In this document: positions 1 to 9,412 of the stretch, in pieces
Numbering within the stretch: position 1 is the first letter of the stretch
Layout of the letters: each line of letters begins with the position of its first letter
Assembly: GCF_003364215.1 (NCBI RefSeq)
Contig: NZ_NXLU01000005.1
Coordinates: 33,384-97,383 of the forward strand
Direction of reading: 5' to 3'
DNA from: Helicobacter cholecystus
GTDB lineage: Bacteria > Campylobacterota > Campylobacteria > Campylobacterales > Helicobacteraceae
DNA: 64,000 nt
The notes under the pieces: model-generated
What the model was told of the DNA's origin: nothing
The model's input: the letters and a program-made list of their open reading frames with translations, nothing else
Database searches by the model: none
Program-made: the position numbers and the translations under genes

Positions 1-845
1 GTGATCTGGCAACCAAGGCTGGAGAGCTTGCAATTAAACGAGCAGGATTAAAGCCAAGCAATATTGATATGGTCATTGTTGCTACACTGAGCCCTGACTT
101 TATTGGAATGCCCTCTACAGCGTGCATAACTTCCTATAATCTTGGAATCCAAAATGTTCCTGCATTTGATATCACAACAGCTTGCACAGGTTTTATTTAT
201 CTGCTTTCTATTGCCAAGGTATTTATCCAAACACAGGAATATAAAAATATTCTCATTATTGGAAGTGAAAAGATCAGTTCTTTGCTAGATTTTAGTGATA
301 GAAGCACCTGCGTACTTTTTGGTGATGGTGCAGGAGCTGCAGTATTAAGTGCAACTCAAGATCCTCAGGAGGCAATCTTAGATGTGCATATTAGTGCAAA
401 TGGAAAATATAGTGATTTTCTCATTACCCCTGCATGTGGAAGTAGAACCCCAGCAAGTGTAGAGGCTTTAGCAAATCACTTACAATTTATTAAAATGAAA
501 GGCAATGAAACCTTTAAACTTGCTGTCAAAACTCTTGCTAATGATGTGGATCATATTTTAAAGAAAAATTCCATTGCTCCTAGTGAGGTGAAATATTTTA
601 TTCCTCATCAAGCTAATCTTAGAATTATCTCTGCAGTGGGGGAAATGCTCGATTTTTCTAAAGAACAAATTGTGGTAACTGTGGATAAGTATGGCAATAC
701 TTCAGCGGCTTCTATCCCTATGGCCATCAATGAAGTTTTTGAGAGTGGCAAATTGCAAAAAGGAGATTTGCTTTTACTTGATGCTTTTGGTGGAGGGTTG
801 ACTTGGGGATCGGCACTTCTTAGATTTGCTGGATCTCTCTCTTAA
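1..845 (+). CDS. fabH: 3-oxoacyl-ACP synthase III (KASIII), 5' end outside the window
   Basis: Starts fatty-acid synthesis by condensing acetyl-CoA with malonyl-ACP in the cytosol. The reading frame is open from base 3, so about 50 N-terminal residues lie off the left edge; the methionine at base 69 is internal. The three catalytic residues are visible: Cys in TACTGF (codon 183-185), His in PHQANLRI (606-608) and Asn in KYGNTSAA (696-698). The C-terminus [18 protein letters not shown] is typical of FabH. Its last 26 bases overlap the 3' end of the convergent selU gene, so the two transcripts must overlap. Identification is firm. Confidence 0.95.
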   Translation, partial: DLATKAGELAIKRAGLKPSNIDMVIVATLSPDFIGMPSTACITSYNLGIQNVPAFDITTACTGFIYLLSIAKVFIQTQEYKNILIIGSEKISSLLDFSDRSTCVLFGDGAGAAVLSATQDPQEAILDVHISANGKYSDFLITPACGSRTPASVEALANHLQFIKMKGNETFKLAVKTLANDVDHILKKNSIAPSEVKYFIPHQANLRIISAVGEMLDFSKEQIVVTVDKYGNTSAASIPMAINEVFESGKLQKGDLLLLDAFGGGLTWGSALLRFAGSLS

Positions 846-1788
846 GGTCTTCAAGTTCTTTGAGTGCTAAGGCAGGATCATCAGAGCTAATTGTGTATTG
901 GCAGTTTTTTTGGCGATAGACCCTATCATAATACTTTTCAATTAAAATGCTTGCAACATTTTCAAAATCCCTTTTTTCCCAATACTTTAAAATATCTTTG
1001 AGATATTCTTTTTTGATGTAGGGTTTGATTTTTTCAATACAAGAGAGAAAATTTTGTTCTTTAATAGAGGAATACATAGTGACTATACGTTGAATGCGAT
1101 GAGTAAAACTTGAAATGACTTGTACACTGACTCCATTATGATAGGCTTGGAAAAAAGGTGTAGGCAAAATAACTTTTCCCAATCTTTTGCTTTCTCCTTC
1201 AATTAAAACAACATTCTTTTTAGTGCAGAGTTCTTCATATAAAAGATTTTCAAACATTGAGTTTGTGGGCTGTCCTTGAAATGAGTTAGCTTCATCTCCA
1301 AAGCTTGAGCCATAATGTTTGCTGAGCTTCTCAATATCAATACTCCAAGAAGAACATTGAGCAATAAGCTCACTTTTTCCACAACCTGTAACACCATAGA
1401 GGGTGATAAAGCGTTGGGTTGGAGGAGTGGCTAAAGATTTAAGCACTTCATTGCGATAAGTTTTATACCCTCCTTCTATTCTTTCACAATCAAAGCCAAT
1501 TTGTGAGAGGATACTCCAAAAGCTTTTACTTCTCTGACCCCCTCTAGCACAATAGAGGGTAAGCTTATTGCGTGGGTGAAAAATCTTTTCATTTTTAAGA
1601 TGTTCTGCAATATTTTGGCAGATGTATATACTTCCTATACGTTTAGCCTCAAATGTATTATGACGATAAAGTGTGCCCACCTCTTCATACTCAATATCAT
1701 TAAGCACTGGAAAAGAAAGGGAGTTTGGGATATGAGAATAGGCATATTCTCTTGGACTTCTTACATCAATGATAAAGTTAGTGCGCAT
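820..1788 (-). CDS. selU: tRNA 2-selenouridine synthase (MnmH/SelU)
   Basis: Exchanges sulfur for selenium on the wobble 2-thiouridine of some tRNAs, by way of a geranylated intermediate in characterised homologues. 322 residues. The N-terminal rhodanese domain (about 1-130) has [19 protein letters not shown] and the Cys loop [10 protein letters not shown]; the C-terminal P-loop domain begins at GVTGCGKSE (about residue 132). This two-domain order is diagnostic of the family. The 3' end overlaps fabH convergently by 26 bases, and the start overlaps no upstream gene. A selenophosphate synthetase (selD) would be expected elsewhere in the genome. Confidence 0.93.
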   Translation of the reverse strand: MRTNFIIDVRSPREYAYSHIPNSLSFPVLNDIEYEEVGTLYRHNTFEAKRIGSIYICQNIAEHLKNEKIFHPRNKLTLYCARGGQRSKSFWSILSQIGFDCERIEGGYKTYRNEVLKSLATPPTQRFITLYGVTGCGKSELIAQCSSWSIDIEKLSKHYGSSFGDEANSFQGQPTNSMFENLLYEELCTKKNVVLIEGESKRLGKVILPTPFFQAYHNGVSVQVISSFTHRIQRIVTMYSSIKEQNFLSCIEKIKPYIKKEYLKDILKYWEKRDFENVASILIEKYYDRVYRQKNCQYTISSDDPALALKELEDLKREIQQI

Positions 1789-2350
1789 AGAGTTTTCCTA
1801 AAGTTGCTTTTAAAAGTAAAGAGAGTGATATATAAAGCCAAAGTACTGCATCCATCATAAAGGCAAAGATATTGCCCCCAGCAATAAGATAGCCTATGCA
1901 GGAAAGAAGAAGTAAAACTCCAAGATAAGGTTGGACTAGATAGCCTAGAGCAACAATAATGAGTGCATATAAAATCTGTATATAAAAATTTGCATTAAAT
2001 AAATCAATTCCCCAAAGATAATTTATATTTCCCCAAAAGAGTATAAAGCCAAAACCAAAAAGAAATATTTTTGCTCTTGGATTAAGAATAAGGGTTGTAT
2101 TGGTAGGAAATATATCTTTTGTGATTTTGAAATTTGCAAGCAAAGAGCAGAAAGAGAGTAGAGCCAGTAAAAGGCTAGGATTCCCACAAATGCTATCAAG
2201 CCATTGGGTTATACTTAAAGAGAGGATAAGGGGAATATTGCAAAGAAGAGCAATAGAGGCAGAGAGTATCAAGGGATATTTAAAATGTCTTAAGATATAT
2301 GCGCAAGCACAAAAGATTGTAATTGTATAGACAGCAGTATTGTAGGTCAT
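1778..2350 (-). CDS. Multi-pass inner-membrane protein of unknown function
   Basis: About 190 residues, strongly hydrophobic, with roughly six predicted membrane segments and no catalytic motif I recognise. An ATG at 2368 would also open the frame, but I prefer the ATG at 2348-2350: it has AAGGA a few bases upstream and overlaps the stop of the BNR-protein gene as ATGA, a classic coupled junction. Its 3' end overlaps the start of selU by 11 bases. It is very probably co-transcribed with the BNR-repeat gene and may work with it at the membrane. Function unknown. Confidence 0.7.
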   Translation of the reverse strand: MTYNTAVYTITIFCACAYILRHFKYPLILSASIALLCNIPLILSLSITQWLDSICGNPSLLLALLSFCSLLANFKITKDIFPTNTTLILNPRAKIFLFGFGFILFWGNINYLWGIDLFNANFYIQILYALIIVALGYLVQPYLGVLLLLSCIGYLIAGGNIFAFMMDAVLWLYISLSLLLKATLGKLYAH

Positions 2351-3480
2351 TGTTTTTCCTTGAGCCATTGAGTATTAAATCGAATATGGGCAATATGTGA
2401 GCGATTATAAGTATAGATGATATCTACCCATTCTCCATTACTGATTGCTGTAGGATAGGAAACTTCTATACTCTTTCCTTTTTCACGTTTGCCTTGAGCA
2501 ACATCTAGAATTGTAATTTGCTTCCATTGATGATCTAAAAGTTTAGAGAGCACAAGCGTTCCTCGAGATTCCTGAGGATTTCTCTCTCTTGTATTATGCA
2601 CAAGGAAAATTTTCTCTCCAATTCCAAAAAGTGCAATAGAGTTCCCTTCATTCATCACATTGCTTGCAAAAGGCTTGCCCCATTTTTTTCCACCATCAAA
2701 GCAGTATTGCATATTCATAGGACCATCATTATAATTTCTAAAGACTGCAAGACATTTTGTAGGGCTTGTGGCAATAAGACTGGGTTGCAGTTGTCCTGCA
2801 AGTGAGGTGGTTTTAATCTGTTCTAAAACATTGCCCTGCTCATCAAATCGCACAATTAAGGGATATTTATCTGCAAGTTCATGATAAATGGGCAAATAAA
2901 ATCCCCCATCTTCTAGTGCAATAGGTTGGGAACGCACAAGGTGACTGAGGTTAAGCAAAATTCCAAGGTCTAAACGTTGTTTATAAGTAAAGCTTTTTCC
3001 CTCATCATTTGAAATATAGTGATAAATTTTACTTGTTGCCCATCCTCCAAAACTTACACCAACAACAAAGAAATGGATTTCTCCCTTGGGTGATCGAAAC
3101 AAAACAGGGTTTCCAAGCATTTTGATGAATTGTTTGGAATCTTTTTTGAGTTTGAAGCGATCTAAATAGCTTTTTGGCTTACTCCAGATATTGGTTTTTG
3201 GATTATACAGACTTCCATAGATCTGCACATCAGGCTTTCCTTCACCACTGCCTGCAAACCACATTGCTAGGAGTGAGCCATCTTTGAGTGAGGTAAGAGT
3301 TGCAGAATGCACAGATTGGGCGTGATCTAAAGTAGGTAGGGAATTGTAAAAATATTCAGAAGTGGAAGTTGTGACCTCTTTGGGTGGGAGCAAGAAGAGT
3401 GGAGAGGTAGGGGGTTTGTGAGTAAAAAGAATCCCTAAAAATACTAAAACCACTGCAAAAAAGAAGAGTTTTTTATCCAT
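2347..3480 (-). CDS. Membrane-anchored sialidase-like (BNR/Asp-box) protein
   Basis: About 377 residues. An N-terminal hydrophobic segment (KKLFFFAVVLVFLGILF) without an obvious cleavage site should tether it to the outer face of the inner membrane. The rest resembles BNR_2 sialidase-fold proteins: LLAMWFAGSGEGKPDVQIY near the N-terminus, an Asp-box-like YISNDEGKSF in the middle, and the PAIVRYDE-like strand LIVRFDEQG. True bacterial sialidases carry an Arg triad, which I cannot confirm, so substrate is open. An ATG at 3489 lies only a base from AAGGG; the ATG at 3480 has better spacing. It precedes, and is coupled to, the small membrane protein. Confidence 0.75.
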   Translation of the reverse strand: MDKKLFFFAVVLVFLGILFTHKPPTSPLFLLPPKEVTTSTSEYFYNSLPTLDHAQSVHSATLTSLKDGSLLAMWFAGSGEGKPDVQIYGSLYNPKTNIWSKPKSYLDRFKLKKDSKQFIKMLGNPVLFRSPKGEIHFFVVGVSFGGWATSKIYHYISNDEGKSFTYKQRLDLGILLNLSHLVRSQPIALEDGGFYLPIYHELADKYPLIVRFDEQGNVLEQIKTTSLAGQLQPSLIATSPTKCLAVFRNYNDGPMNMQYCFDGGKKWGKPFASNVMNEGNSIALFGIGEKIFLVHNTRERNPQESRGTLVLSKLLDHQWKQITILDVAQGKREKGKSIEVSYPTAISNGEWVDIIYTYNRSHIAHIRFNTQWLKEKQ

Positions 3481-3549
3481 AATGTTCATCCCTTACAAAA
3501 TTGAGTATTTTATCTTTTATTTTGCAGGAATATAAAGATAGGAATTAAA

Positions 3550-3573
3550 ATCCATTGCAATATTGCAATGGAT
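3550..3573. repeat. Perfect 24-bp palindrome between cfa and the BNR gene
   Basis: The 12-base arm ATCCATTGCAAT is followed directly by its exact reverse complement. It lies 104 bases downstream of the cfa stop and 70 bases upstream of the BNR-gene start, both genes reading leftwards. A loopless perfect dyad suits a dimeric regulator better than a terminator, although reading leftwards it is followed by a short T-rich stretch. Confidence 0.75.
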
Positions 3574-3677
3574 GGGAAATTGAAATTTCTATTTTTTAGG
3601 ATCAAGCAAATTAATTTAAAAAATAATATTTATTTAAATTGAAAAATCTATTTTAAGAAAGAGACTTTTAAAATCAA

Positions 3678-4844
3678 TTAATCTTGATAGATTCCTGCAT
3701 GTGTCATTGGAATATTATTATTAACTCCTTTTGTTAATAAAAATTGAAAAATATCAGCACTTCCAACTCGGAATGCTGATGCGCAACTTTTAAGATACAA
3801 ACGCCACATTCTAATAAATTTTTCATCATACATATTTTTGATCTTATCAATCTCTCTTTCAAAATTATCTTCCCAAATATCTAGTGTTTTTGCATAATGT
3901 AATCTTAAACTTTCTGCTAATAAAAGGTGAAAATCAAACTCACTCATAATACTAATAAGTTCTCTTAAAGAAGGGAGATATCCTCCAGGGAAAATGTATT
4001 TGTCTATCCAAGCATTTGTTTCTCCTTCAAATGAGCATAAAATTGTATGAAGCAAAAAGCTTCCACCCATCTTTAAACTTTTCTTAACCTTACTGAAATA
4101 AAGAGGAAAATTTTCTTTACCCACATGTTCAAACATTCCAACCGAGACAACTTTATCAAAATAATTTTCCATATCTAACTCTTGATAGTTTTTAAGCATA
4201 ATTGTGACTTTTCCTTCAAGATGATGATCTTTTACCCTTTGCGTTGCTTCTTTGTATTGTTCCTCTGAGAGAGTTAGTCCTACAACCTCTACATCATATT
4301 TTTGTGCTGCTATTACAGAGAGCCATCCCCAGCCACAACCTATCTCAAGGAGTTTTTCTCCAGGTTGGAGATTAAGTTTTTTTAGAGTGTGTTCAATTTT
4401 ATTGATTTGTGCTTGATATAAATTATCGGTAGGATTTTTAAAATATGCGCAAGAATAGCTCATTGTTGAATCAAGCCAAAGTTTGTAAAAATTATTGCCT
4501 AAGTCATAATGACTTTTGATATTTTTACTTTCTTGTTTTGTGTGGATTTTGCTTGTGATTTGTGTATATTTATTGAGATGTTGATAATTGCTAAATTGAT
4601 AAATTACATAAGCAATTTCATCAAAATCTCCCTCAATCTCAATATTCCCTTCCATATAAGCTTCAGCAAAGAGCAAACTAAGATCTTTAGATAAAGCATT
4701 AAGTCCAAATGGCTTTTTTATCATAATGCTAAAAGCAGGTTTCTTTTTGCCTACCTTAATTTCTTCATTATCCCAGAATTTAATCAAATAATTACCAAAA
4801 TTCCATTTCTTAAGAACTTTTTTGATTAAAAATTTTTCAAACAT
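3678..4844 (-). CDS. cfa: Cyclopropane-fatty-acyl-phospholipid synthase
   Basis: Transfers a methylene group from S-adenosylmethionine to unsaturated phospholipid acyl chains, which hardens the membrane to acid and stationary phase. 388 residues, the usual length. Visible are the family motif KSHYDLGNNFYKLWLDSTM, the SAM-binding motif LLEIGCGWGWLSV, and SVGMFEHVGKENF with PGGYLPSL further on. The start has GGGAG nine bases upstream. It is transcribed away from zupT, sharing an AT-rich divergent region (4845-5037). In H. pylori the homologue affects lipid composition and drug tolerance. Confidence 0.95.
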   Translation of the reverse strand: MFEKFLIKKVLKKWNFGNYLIKFWDNEEIKVGKKKPAFSIMIKKPFGLNALSKDLSLLFAEAYMEGNIEIEGDFDEIAYVIYQFSNYQHLNKYTQITSKIHTKQESKNIKSHYDLGNNFYKLWLDSTMSYSCAYFKNPTDNLYQAQINKIEHTLKKLNLQPGEKLLEIGCGWGWLSVIAAQKYDVEVVGLTLSEEQYKEATQRVKDHHLEGKVTIMLKNYQELDMENYFDKVVSVGMFEHVGKENFPLYFSKVKKSLKMGGSFLLHTILCSFEGETNAWIDKYIFPGGYLPSLRELISIMSEFDFHLLLAESLRLHYAKTLDIWEDNFEREIDKIKNMYDEKFIRMWRLYLKSCASAFRVGSADIFQFLLTKGVNNNIPMTHAGIYQD

Positions 4845-5037
4845 TTTAAAACGCTCCCTTTAAGGAATTAATAATACTTTAATTATATTACAAATATATT
4901 TATTGATTGATAAAGATTATTAATAAAAACTTCAACTCTCTATTTTTATTGGACCTATGAAGGAGTGTTAAATATCGCAATTGATTTATTATTTTTGATT
5001 ATTCTAAATGATAAAAATTATTATTAAGGAAATGAAT

Positions 5038-5817
5038 ATGAATACTTTTTTACTTGCTTTTATTTTTACACTTATTGCTGGATTAGCAACAGTTTTTGGC
5101 GCATTTATCGTATTTATTACAAATCAACATAATTACAGAATCCTTGCTGCTGGCCTTGGATTTTCTGCTGGGGCAATGATTTATATTTCTTTTGTAGAGA
5201 TTTTGCCTCAAGCCATTAGTGGATTTGAAAAAATGTTTCCCTCTTATGGTGAGATTTTGGGAATATGTGGATTTTTTATAGGGGTGATTTTGAGTGCATT
5301 CCTTGATCGACTTGTTCCCCAAGAATACAACCCCCATGAGCCTCATGAAAAAGCCAATTCCTCGTCACTTCAACGCATTGGCCTTATGAGTGCTATTGCT
5401 ATTGGTGTGCATAATTTCCCCGAAGGTTTTGCTACATTTGTTTCTACATTTGAAAGTCCAACTTTTGGTCTTATGATTGCCATTGCTATTGCAATTCATA
5501 ATATTCCTGAGGGTATGGCAGTTGCATTGCCTGTGTATCACTCAAGTGGAAGTTACAAAAAAGCAATTCTTTATTCTGCCCTCTCTGGAATAGCCGAGCC
5601 TTTGGGGGCTATGGTGGGGGCATTAATTATTTTTCCACTTTTTGGAGATATTTCAGTGAGTGTGGCATTTGCATTGATTGCGGGAGTCATGGTATTTATT
5701 TCTCTTGATGAGCTTTTGCCTTCCGCAAGAGAGTATGGAAAATCTCATGATAGTTTGTATGGTTTATTTTTGGGAATGGCAGTGATGGCGGTGAGCTTGG
5801 TTATGCTTAAGATGTAA
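5038..5817 (+). CDS. zupT: ZIP-family zinc transporter
   Basis: Imports Zn(II), and probably other divalent metals, across the inner membrane. About 259 residues with eight predicted membrane helices. The two metal-site helices are clear: IGVHNFPEGFATF and IAIHNIPEGMAVALP, plus SGIAEPLGAMVGA. ATG codons at 5008 and 5032 also open the frame, but AAGGA at 5026-5030 sits seven bases before 5038, and the protein from there begins directly with a membrane helix. Monocistronic, divergent from cfa. ZupT versus another ZIP subfamily is inferred from the paired HNxPEG motifs. Confidence 0.9.
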   Translation: MNTFLLAFIFTLIAGLATVFGAFIVFITNQHNYRILAAGLGFSAGAMIYISFVEILPQAISGFEKMFPSYGEILGICGFFIGVILSAFLDRLVPQEYNPHEPHEKANSSSLQRIGLMSAIAIGVHNFPEGFATFVSTFESPTFGLMIAIAIAIHNIPEGMAVALPVYHSSGSYKKAILYSALSGIAEPLGAMVGALIIFPLFGDISVSVAFALIAGVMVFISLDELLPSAREYGKSHDSLYGLFLGMAVMAVSLVMLKM

Positions 5818-5899
5818 AAAAAAGGGGGTAAGGGAGAGAGGAGATACTCAAAAGTAGTTATTTATTGACTAAGACGTAAAGACAAAGGGGTTTGGCGGT

Positions 5900-6205
5900 T
5901 TAAAGTAAGCTTATTTTTTCCTCCACCTTTGCTTTAGCTTTCTCTAATAATTCCTTGCTTTTTACTCTTAAAGCTAGGCTTTGGGTGATTTTAGATTCTA
6001 TTGTTTCTTGAATAGAAAGCCTTAGTAAGGGGATTAAGAGGTTTTCAATCTCGCTTATTTTCCAATGCGCGATAATGGAGCCCCCGCTATCCCTTTGTGC
6101 TTGAAGTTTGGTAGGCAACGCGTTTAAAACTAGGCTTAGATATTTAGGCAGAATAAGGGCTTGATTTTTAATTGTTAGATGCAAAATTGCCCCACTTGTA
6201 ATCTA
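5900..6205 (-). pseudogene. hsdS: Remnant of a type I restriction-modification specificity subunit (HsdS C-terminus)
   Basis: The leftward frame encodes ITSGAILHLTIKN, DSGGSIIAHWKISEIENL and a closing SKELLEKAKAKVEEKI helix. This is the usual end of a target-recognition domain, followed by the conserved central/C-terminal helix of HsdS. An in-frame TAG precedes ITSG by no residues, and HsdS-like coding potential fades further upstream, so the N-terminal recognition domain is lost. The longest open frame would start at a TTG (6184). No hsdM or hsdR is nearby. Best read as a decayed fragment. Confidence 0.7.
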
Positions 6206-6508
6206 TCCTAAAACTTTTCCATTAAAGAATGTAAAGAGAATAGGTCAGGCTATTGGAGTGAATAATTTTTTATTAAAATATAGCCTTAGATGTTGGATTA
6301 GTGGCATCAAAGGCAAAGAGAGAATGGGTTTTATTCAATTGAAAGATCTGATGTTAAAAGTTTGGATTTTTTCATTAGAAGTAGGGGTTATTAAAACAAT
6401 TTTTAATCTAAGACAAAATTTCTTAGGCTTTAATGCATTGTATAATTTTCTTTATATGGTTTTTATTCTTCACTTCTTATCATTAACCCCTAAAGCTTAA
6501 GAGAAATC
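6206..6508. other. Stretch without a recognisable gene between the hsdS remnant and efeU
   Basis: A 243-base rightward frame (6258-6500) exists, but it resembles nothing I know and has a poor start context. The leftward strand contains short open pieces interrupted by stops. This is probably further decayed restriction-modification DNA. Confidence 0.4.
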
Positions 6509-8209
6509 TTAAGCCTTTGTGACACTGCTTTTGGCATTACTGCGTCTTTGTCCTATCATAATCCCTAGAGTGATTACAACATATATAGCCTGTGCAAGAA
6601 GTCCTTGTAGGTTATTATAAAACCCTAAAAATGCTACACTGGGAAGGGGTAAAATATCAAGTGGAATGATATTTGTAAGTTGCAAAGCGTGAACACTCAC
6701 TCCCAAAATCTTAAATCCAAGTATATAAATCAGCCAACTCATCACCAAAAATATCAAATGAACAGGTAAGTTTTGAACAAAAACTTTCATTAAATATGCA
6801 ATCACAATTAATGCCAAACACGCAAATCCAAAACCACTTAGAAAAGAGTCCATTGTCATACTAGGCATCATACCCGCATAAAAAAGTATCGTTTCTGCAC
6901 CCTCGCGAAATACCGCCAAAAATGCAAGTCCCCCTAACCCCAATAAACTCCCCCGAGCAAGTGCCTTGCCCATTTGATTTGAGATATAGGCTTTCCAACT
7001 TCTGGCACTCGACTTACTATGGAGCCAAGCACCTATAAATACCATCATTATAACCGCTATAATCCCTACTATACCCTCTAATATTTCTCGATTTGTCCCT
7101 GCTGCAGCAAGTGGAAACACCCACATCAAAGCAAGAGCCATTATTAAGCTTAGTAAGACTCCAAGCATGGCTCCCCCTATAACCCATGCTCTCCCTTTGG
7201 ACTGATTTGCTGCTTGTAAGGCAGTCAGTAATGCCATAACAATTAAAAGTGCCTCTATGCCCTCTCGCAATAAAATAATTGCCGCATCAAAGGCACTGAA
7301 TTGTGCATTGATATCAAGCTTTTCTAGAGATTGAAGCAGATTTTCAAAATGAGCAAGATTTTCTTGTGTTGCACCCCGTGCAACAATTTCTGGAAGCTCT
7401 GATTCAATGCGACGATACAAACCACTATCTCTTGTGCTAACTTCACCCTCAAATATAGGCCATTGTGTTATAAAGGTAAGAATGTAATCTCTTGCAAGAT
7501 CTTGGTTTTGTAAAAACTCTCTAAAAGCCTTGCGCAAAAGTGTCAAGCCTTCAGAAAGTGTTTGTGGCGCACCCTCTATACTCTGTGCCTGTAAAACATT
7601 CCCAGAAATAAACTCCCTTAAGGCAGTGCCAATGTTTTGGATCTGTAGATTCATCACTTTAAAATCCACTACTTCGCTAATCATCGCCAGACGATAGAGT
7701 GTGAGAGCAGTTTCTATCTGTGCATAATGCCCAGGACTTATATCACCCACTATGCGTTCATTGCGTTGCCAAGTATCATAAAATCTCTTATAAAGCATGG
7801 GCAGATCTTTGATATTTTTTTCTATTGTTGCCTTTTGCAACTGTGAAAAAATAGGTAAAACACGTTTTTCAAACTGCTTTGTTTTTGCTGCATAATCGAT
7901 GGGATTTTGCTCTTTTTCAAAAGTAAGTAATGCACTAGAGAGAGATTCTAAAATTTTTAAATTAGGATTTTTTATCGCAATTTCTAAAATCCTACTCACT
8001 TCTGCACCTGCTGTTGAATTGTGTGATGCAATTGCATAAAAATCAGTCTTAAAGTTTTCTAAAATTGGCACAGATTCTTCAGTTTTAGCATTTTTGGCAT
8101 TTTCCATCGCATCAGAAATCATGACAAATAGATGACTCACGCGCACCTGTGCATTTGCATCCTGTAGGCCTAGTAATAAAAAAAATAACAAATAAATAAA
8201 TTTCATCAT
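6509..8209 (-). CDS. efeU: EfeU-like FTR1-family iron permease with N-terminal periplasmic domain
   Basis: High-affinity iron permease. About 566 residues: a signal peptide (MKFIYLLFFLLLGLQDANA), a long helical extracytoplasmic domain (about 20-300), then seven predicted helices with the two FTR1 iron motifs REGIEALL (about residue 315) and REGAETILF (about 433). The frame is open from a TTG at 8227, but tandem ATGs at 8209 and 8206 begin the signal peptide directly. It follows efeB within 20 bases and is the last gene of the efeO-efeB-efeU operon. The periplasmic domain fused to the permease is seen in other bacteria. Confidence 0.92.
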   Translation of the reverse strand: MMKFIYLLFFLLLGLQDANAQVRVSHLFVMISDAMENAKNAKTEESVPILENFKTDFYAIASHNSTAGAEVSRILEIAIKNPNLKILESLSSALLTFEKEQNPIDYAAKTKQFEKRVLPIFSQLQKATIEKNIKDLPMLYKRFYDTWQRNERIVGDISPGHYAQIETALTLYRLAMISEVVDFKVMNLQIQNIGTALREFISGNVLQAQSIEGAPQTLSEGLTLLRKAFREFLQNQDLARDYILTFITQWPIFEGEVSTRDSGLYRRIESELPEIVARGATQENLAHFENLLQSLEKLDINAQFSAFDAAIILLREGIEALLIVMALLTALQAANQSKGRAWVIGGAMLGVLLSLIMALALMWVFPLAAAGTNREILEGIVGIIAVIMMVFIGAWLHSKSSARSWKAYISNQMGKALARGSLLGLGGLAFLAVFREGAETILFYAGMMPSMTMDSFLSGFGFACLALIVIAYLMKVFVQNLPVHLIFLVMSWLIYILGFKILGVSVHALQLTNIIPLDILPLPSVAFLGFYNNLQGLLAQAIYVVITLGIMIGQRRSNAKSSVTKA

Positions 8210-8227
8210 ACAAAAATCTCTAAACAA

Positions 8228-9394
8228 TCAACCTAAAAGGGATTTACCGAGATAATCTCCATCTTTTTTGCTCACTCCCCCAAAACAAGCAAAAAGTCCA
8301 CTTCCAATATGTGTAATATATTCATTCATCTTGTCAATATTGCCTAAGGCATTTTGAATTGTAATAAATTGCATTGGGTCTTTTTGGAATGCAATAAATA
8401 ATAATCCTGCATCAAATTGTCCTGTGCGAGAATCTATACCACTTGCAAAAGAAAAGGAGCGACGTAATATTTGCATTCCTGCTTTCTTGGCCAAGAATAC
8501 ATGCGAATCCTCTGGCATAGCCGTGATATTGGGCTCTTCAAATTCTTCATTTTTACCATAGGCTGCACCAGAATCACGCCTTCTTCCAAAGGTATCATTT
8601 TGTGCTTTTAAATGTGTTCTATCCCAAGTCTCAAGATGCATTTGCACACGACGGACCACCAAATAAGTTCCATTATCAAGCCAACTTCCATCTTTTACCC
8701 AAACGACTTTATCAAACTCATTAGCACTAGGATTGACAGTCCCATCTTTAAAGGCAAATAAATTACGCGGGGTATCATGATTCTCATAAGAATTAAAGCC
8801 CATTTGAGACCACTTCATTGTAATTTTAAGTCTGGCTATACGCACAAGATTTCTCACAGCATGAAAAGCTACTTGTGGATCGTCTGCACAAGCTTGGATA
8901 CAAATATCGCCCCCGCTAAATTCCTTACGCAATTGATCTCTTGGAAAATGTGGCAAATCTTTCAATGGTTTAGGACAAGCAGATTTTAAGCCTAATTGAT
9001 CAAAAAAACTAGGTGATACCCCAAAAGTCAATGTGAGATTATGGGGATTAAGAGAATCCGCTTCTCCTGTATCTAAAGTGGGTAAGAAAAGATTTTTGCT
9101 ATAGGGGGCGACATTTTGCCCTACGGTTAATTTACTGGCATAAGTAGTCCAAACTTTAAAAACCTCTTTAATATCAGAGAGCGAGTGAGTGTGTAAGTCT
9201 GCAACTAAAAAATAAATATGTCTTTGTGCTGGAGTTGTAATCCCTTGTTGGTGTATGCCAAAAAATGGGTAAGGATTTTTTGTATTAGAAATTCTTGGAG
9301 AAGAAATTTTGGAATCTGTAAGAGCAGGAGTTAAAACCCCAGCTCCAGTTATTGCAATACTCTTTAAAAAATTTCGGCGATTTAAATTACTCAT
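8228..9394 (-). CDS. efeB: Dyp-type heme peroxidase EfeB, Tat-exported
   Basis: Periplasmic heme peroxidase of the EfeUOB system, thought to oxidise Fe(II) to Fe(III) or to recover iron from heme. 388 residues. It starts with a Tat signal (NRRNFLKSIAITGAGVL). The Dyp motif NLFAFKDGTVNPS (GxxDG-like) and the later RRSFSFASGID are visible, as expected for deferrochelatase/peroxidase members. It lies 18 bases downstream of efeO. Whether it oxidises iron or removes it from heme cannot be told from sequence. Confidence 0.93.
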   Translation of the reverse strand: MSNLNRRNFLKSIAITGAGVLTPALTDSKISSPRISNTKNPYPFFGIHQQGITTPAQRHIYFLVADLHTHSLSDIKEVFKVWTTYASKLTVGQNVAPYSKNLFLPTLDTGEADSLNPHNLTLTFGVSPSFFDQLGLKSACPKPLKDLPHFPRDQLRKEFSGGDICIQACADDPQVAFHAVRNLVRIARLKITMKWSQMGFNSYENHDTPRNLFAFKDGTVNPSANEFDKVVWVKDGSWLDNGTYLVVRRVQMHLETWDRTHLKAQNDTFGRRRDSGAAYGKNEEFEEPNITAMPEDSHVFLAKKAGMQILRRSFSFASGIDSRTGQFDAGLLFIAFQKDPMQFITIQNALGNIDKMNEYITHIGSGLFACFGGVSKKDGDYLGKSLLG

Positions 9395-9412
9395 TGATGC
9401 TTATCCCCCTCT

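Noticed and set aside
1576..1860. 94-codon rightward frame across selU and its downstream gene
   Set aside because: Opposite strand of two well-supported genes.
6258..6500. 80-codon rightward frame after the hsdS remnant
   Set aside because: No RBS, no recognisable family, in decayed DNA; reported only as a gene-free stretch.
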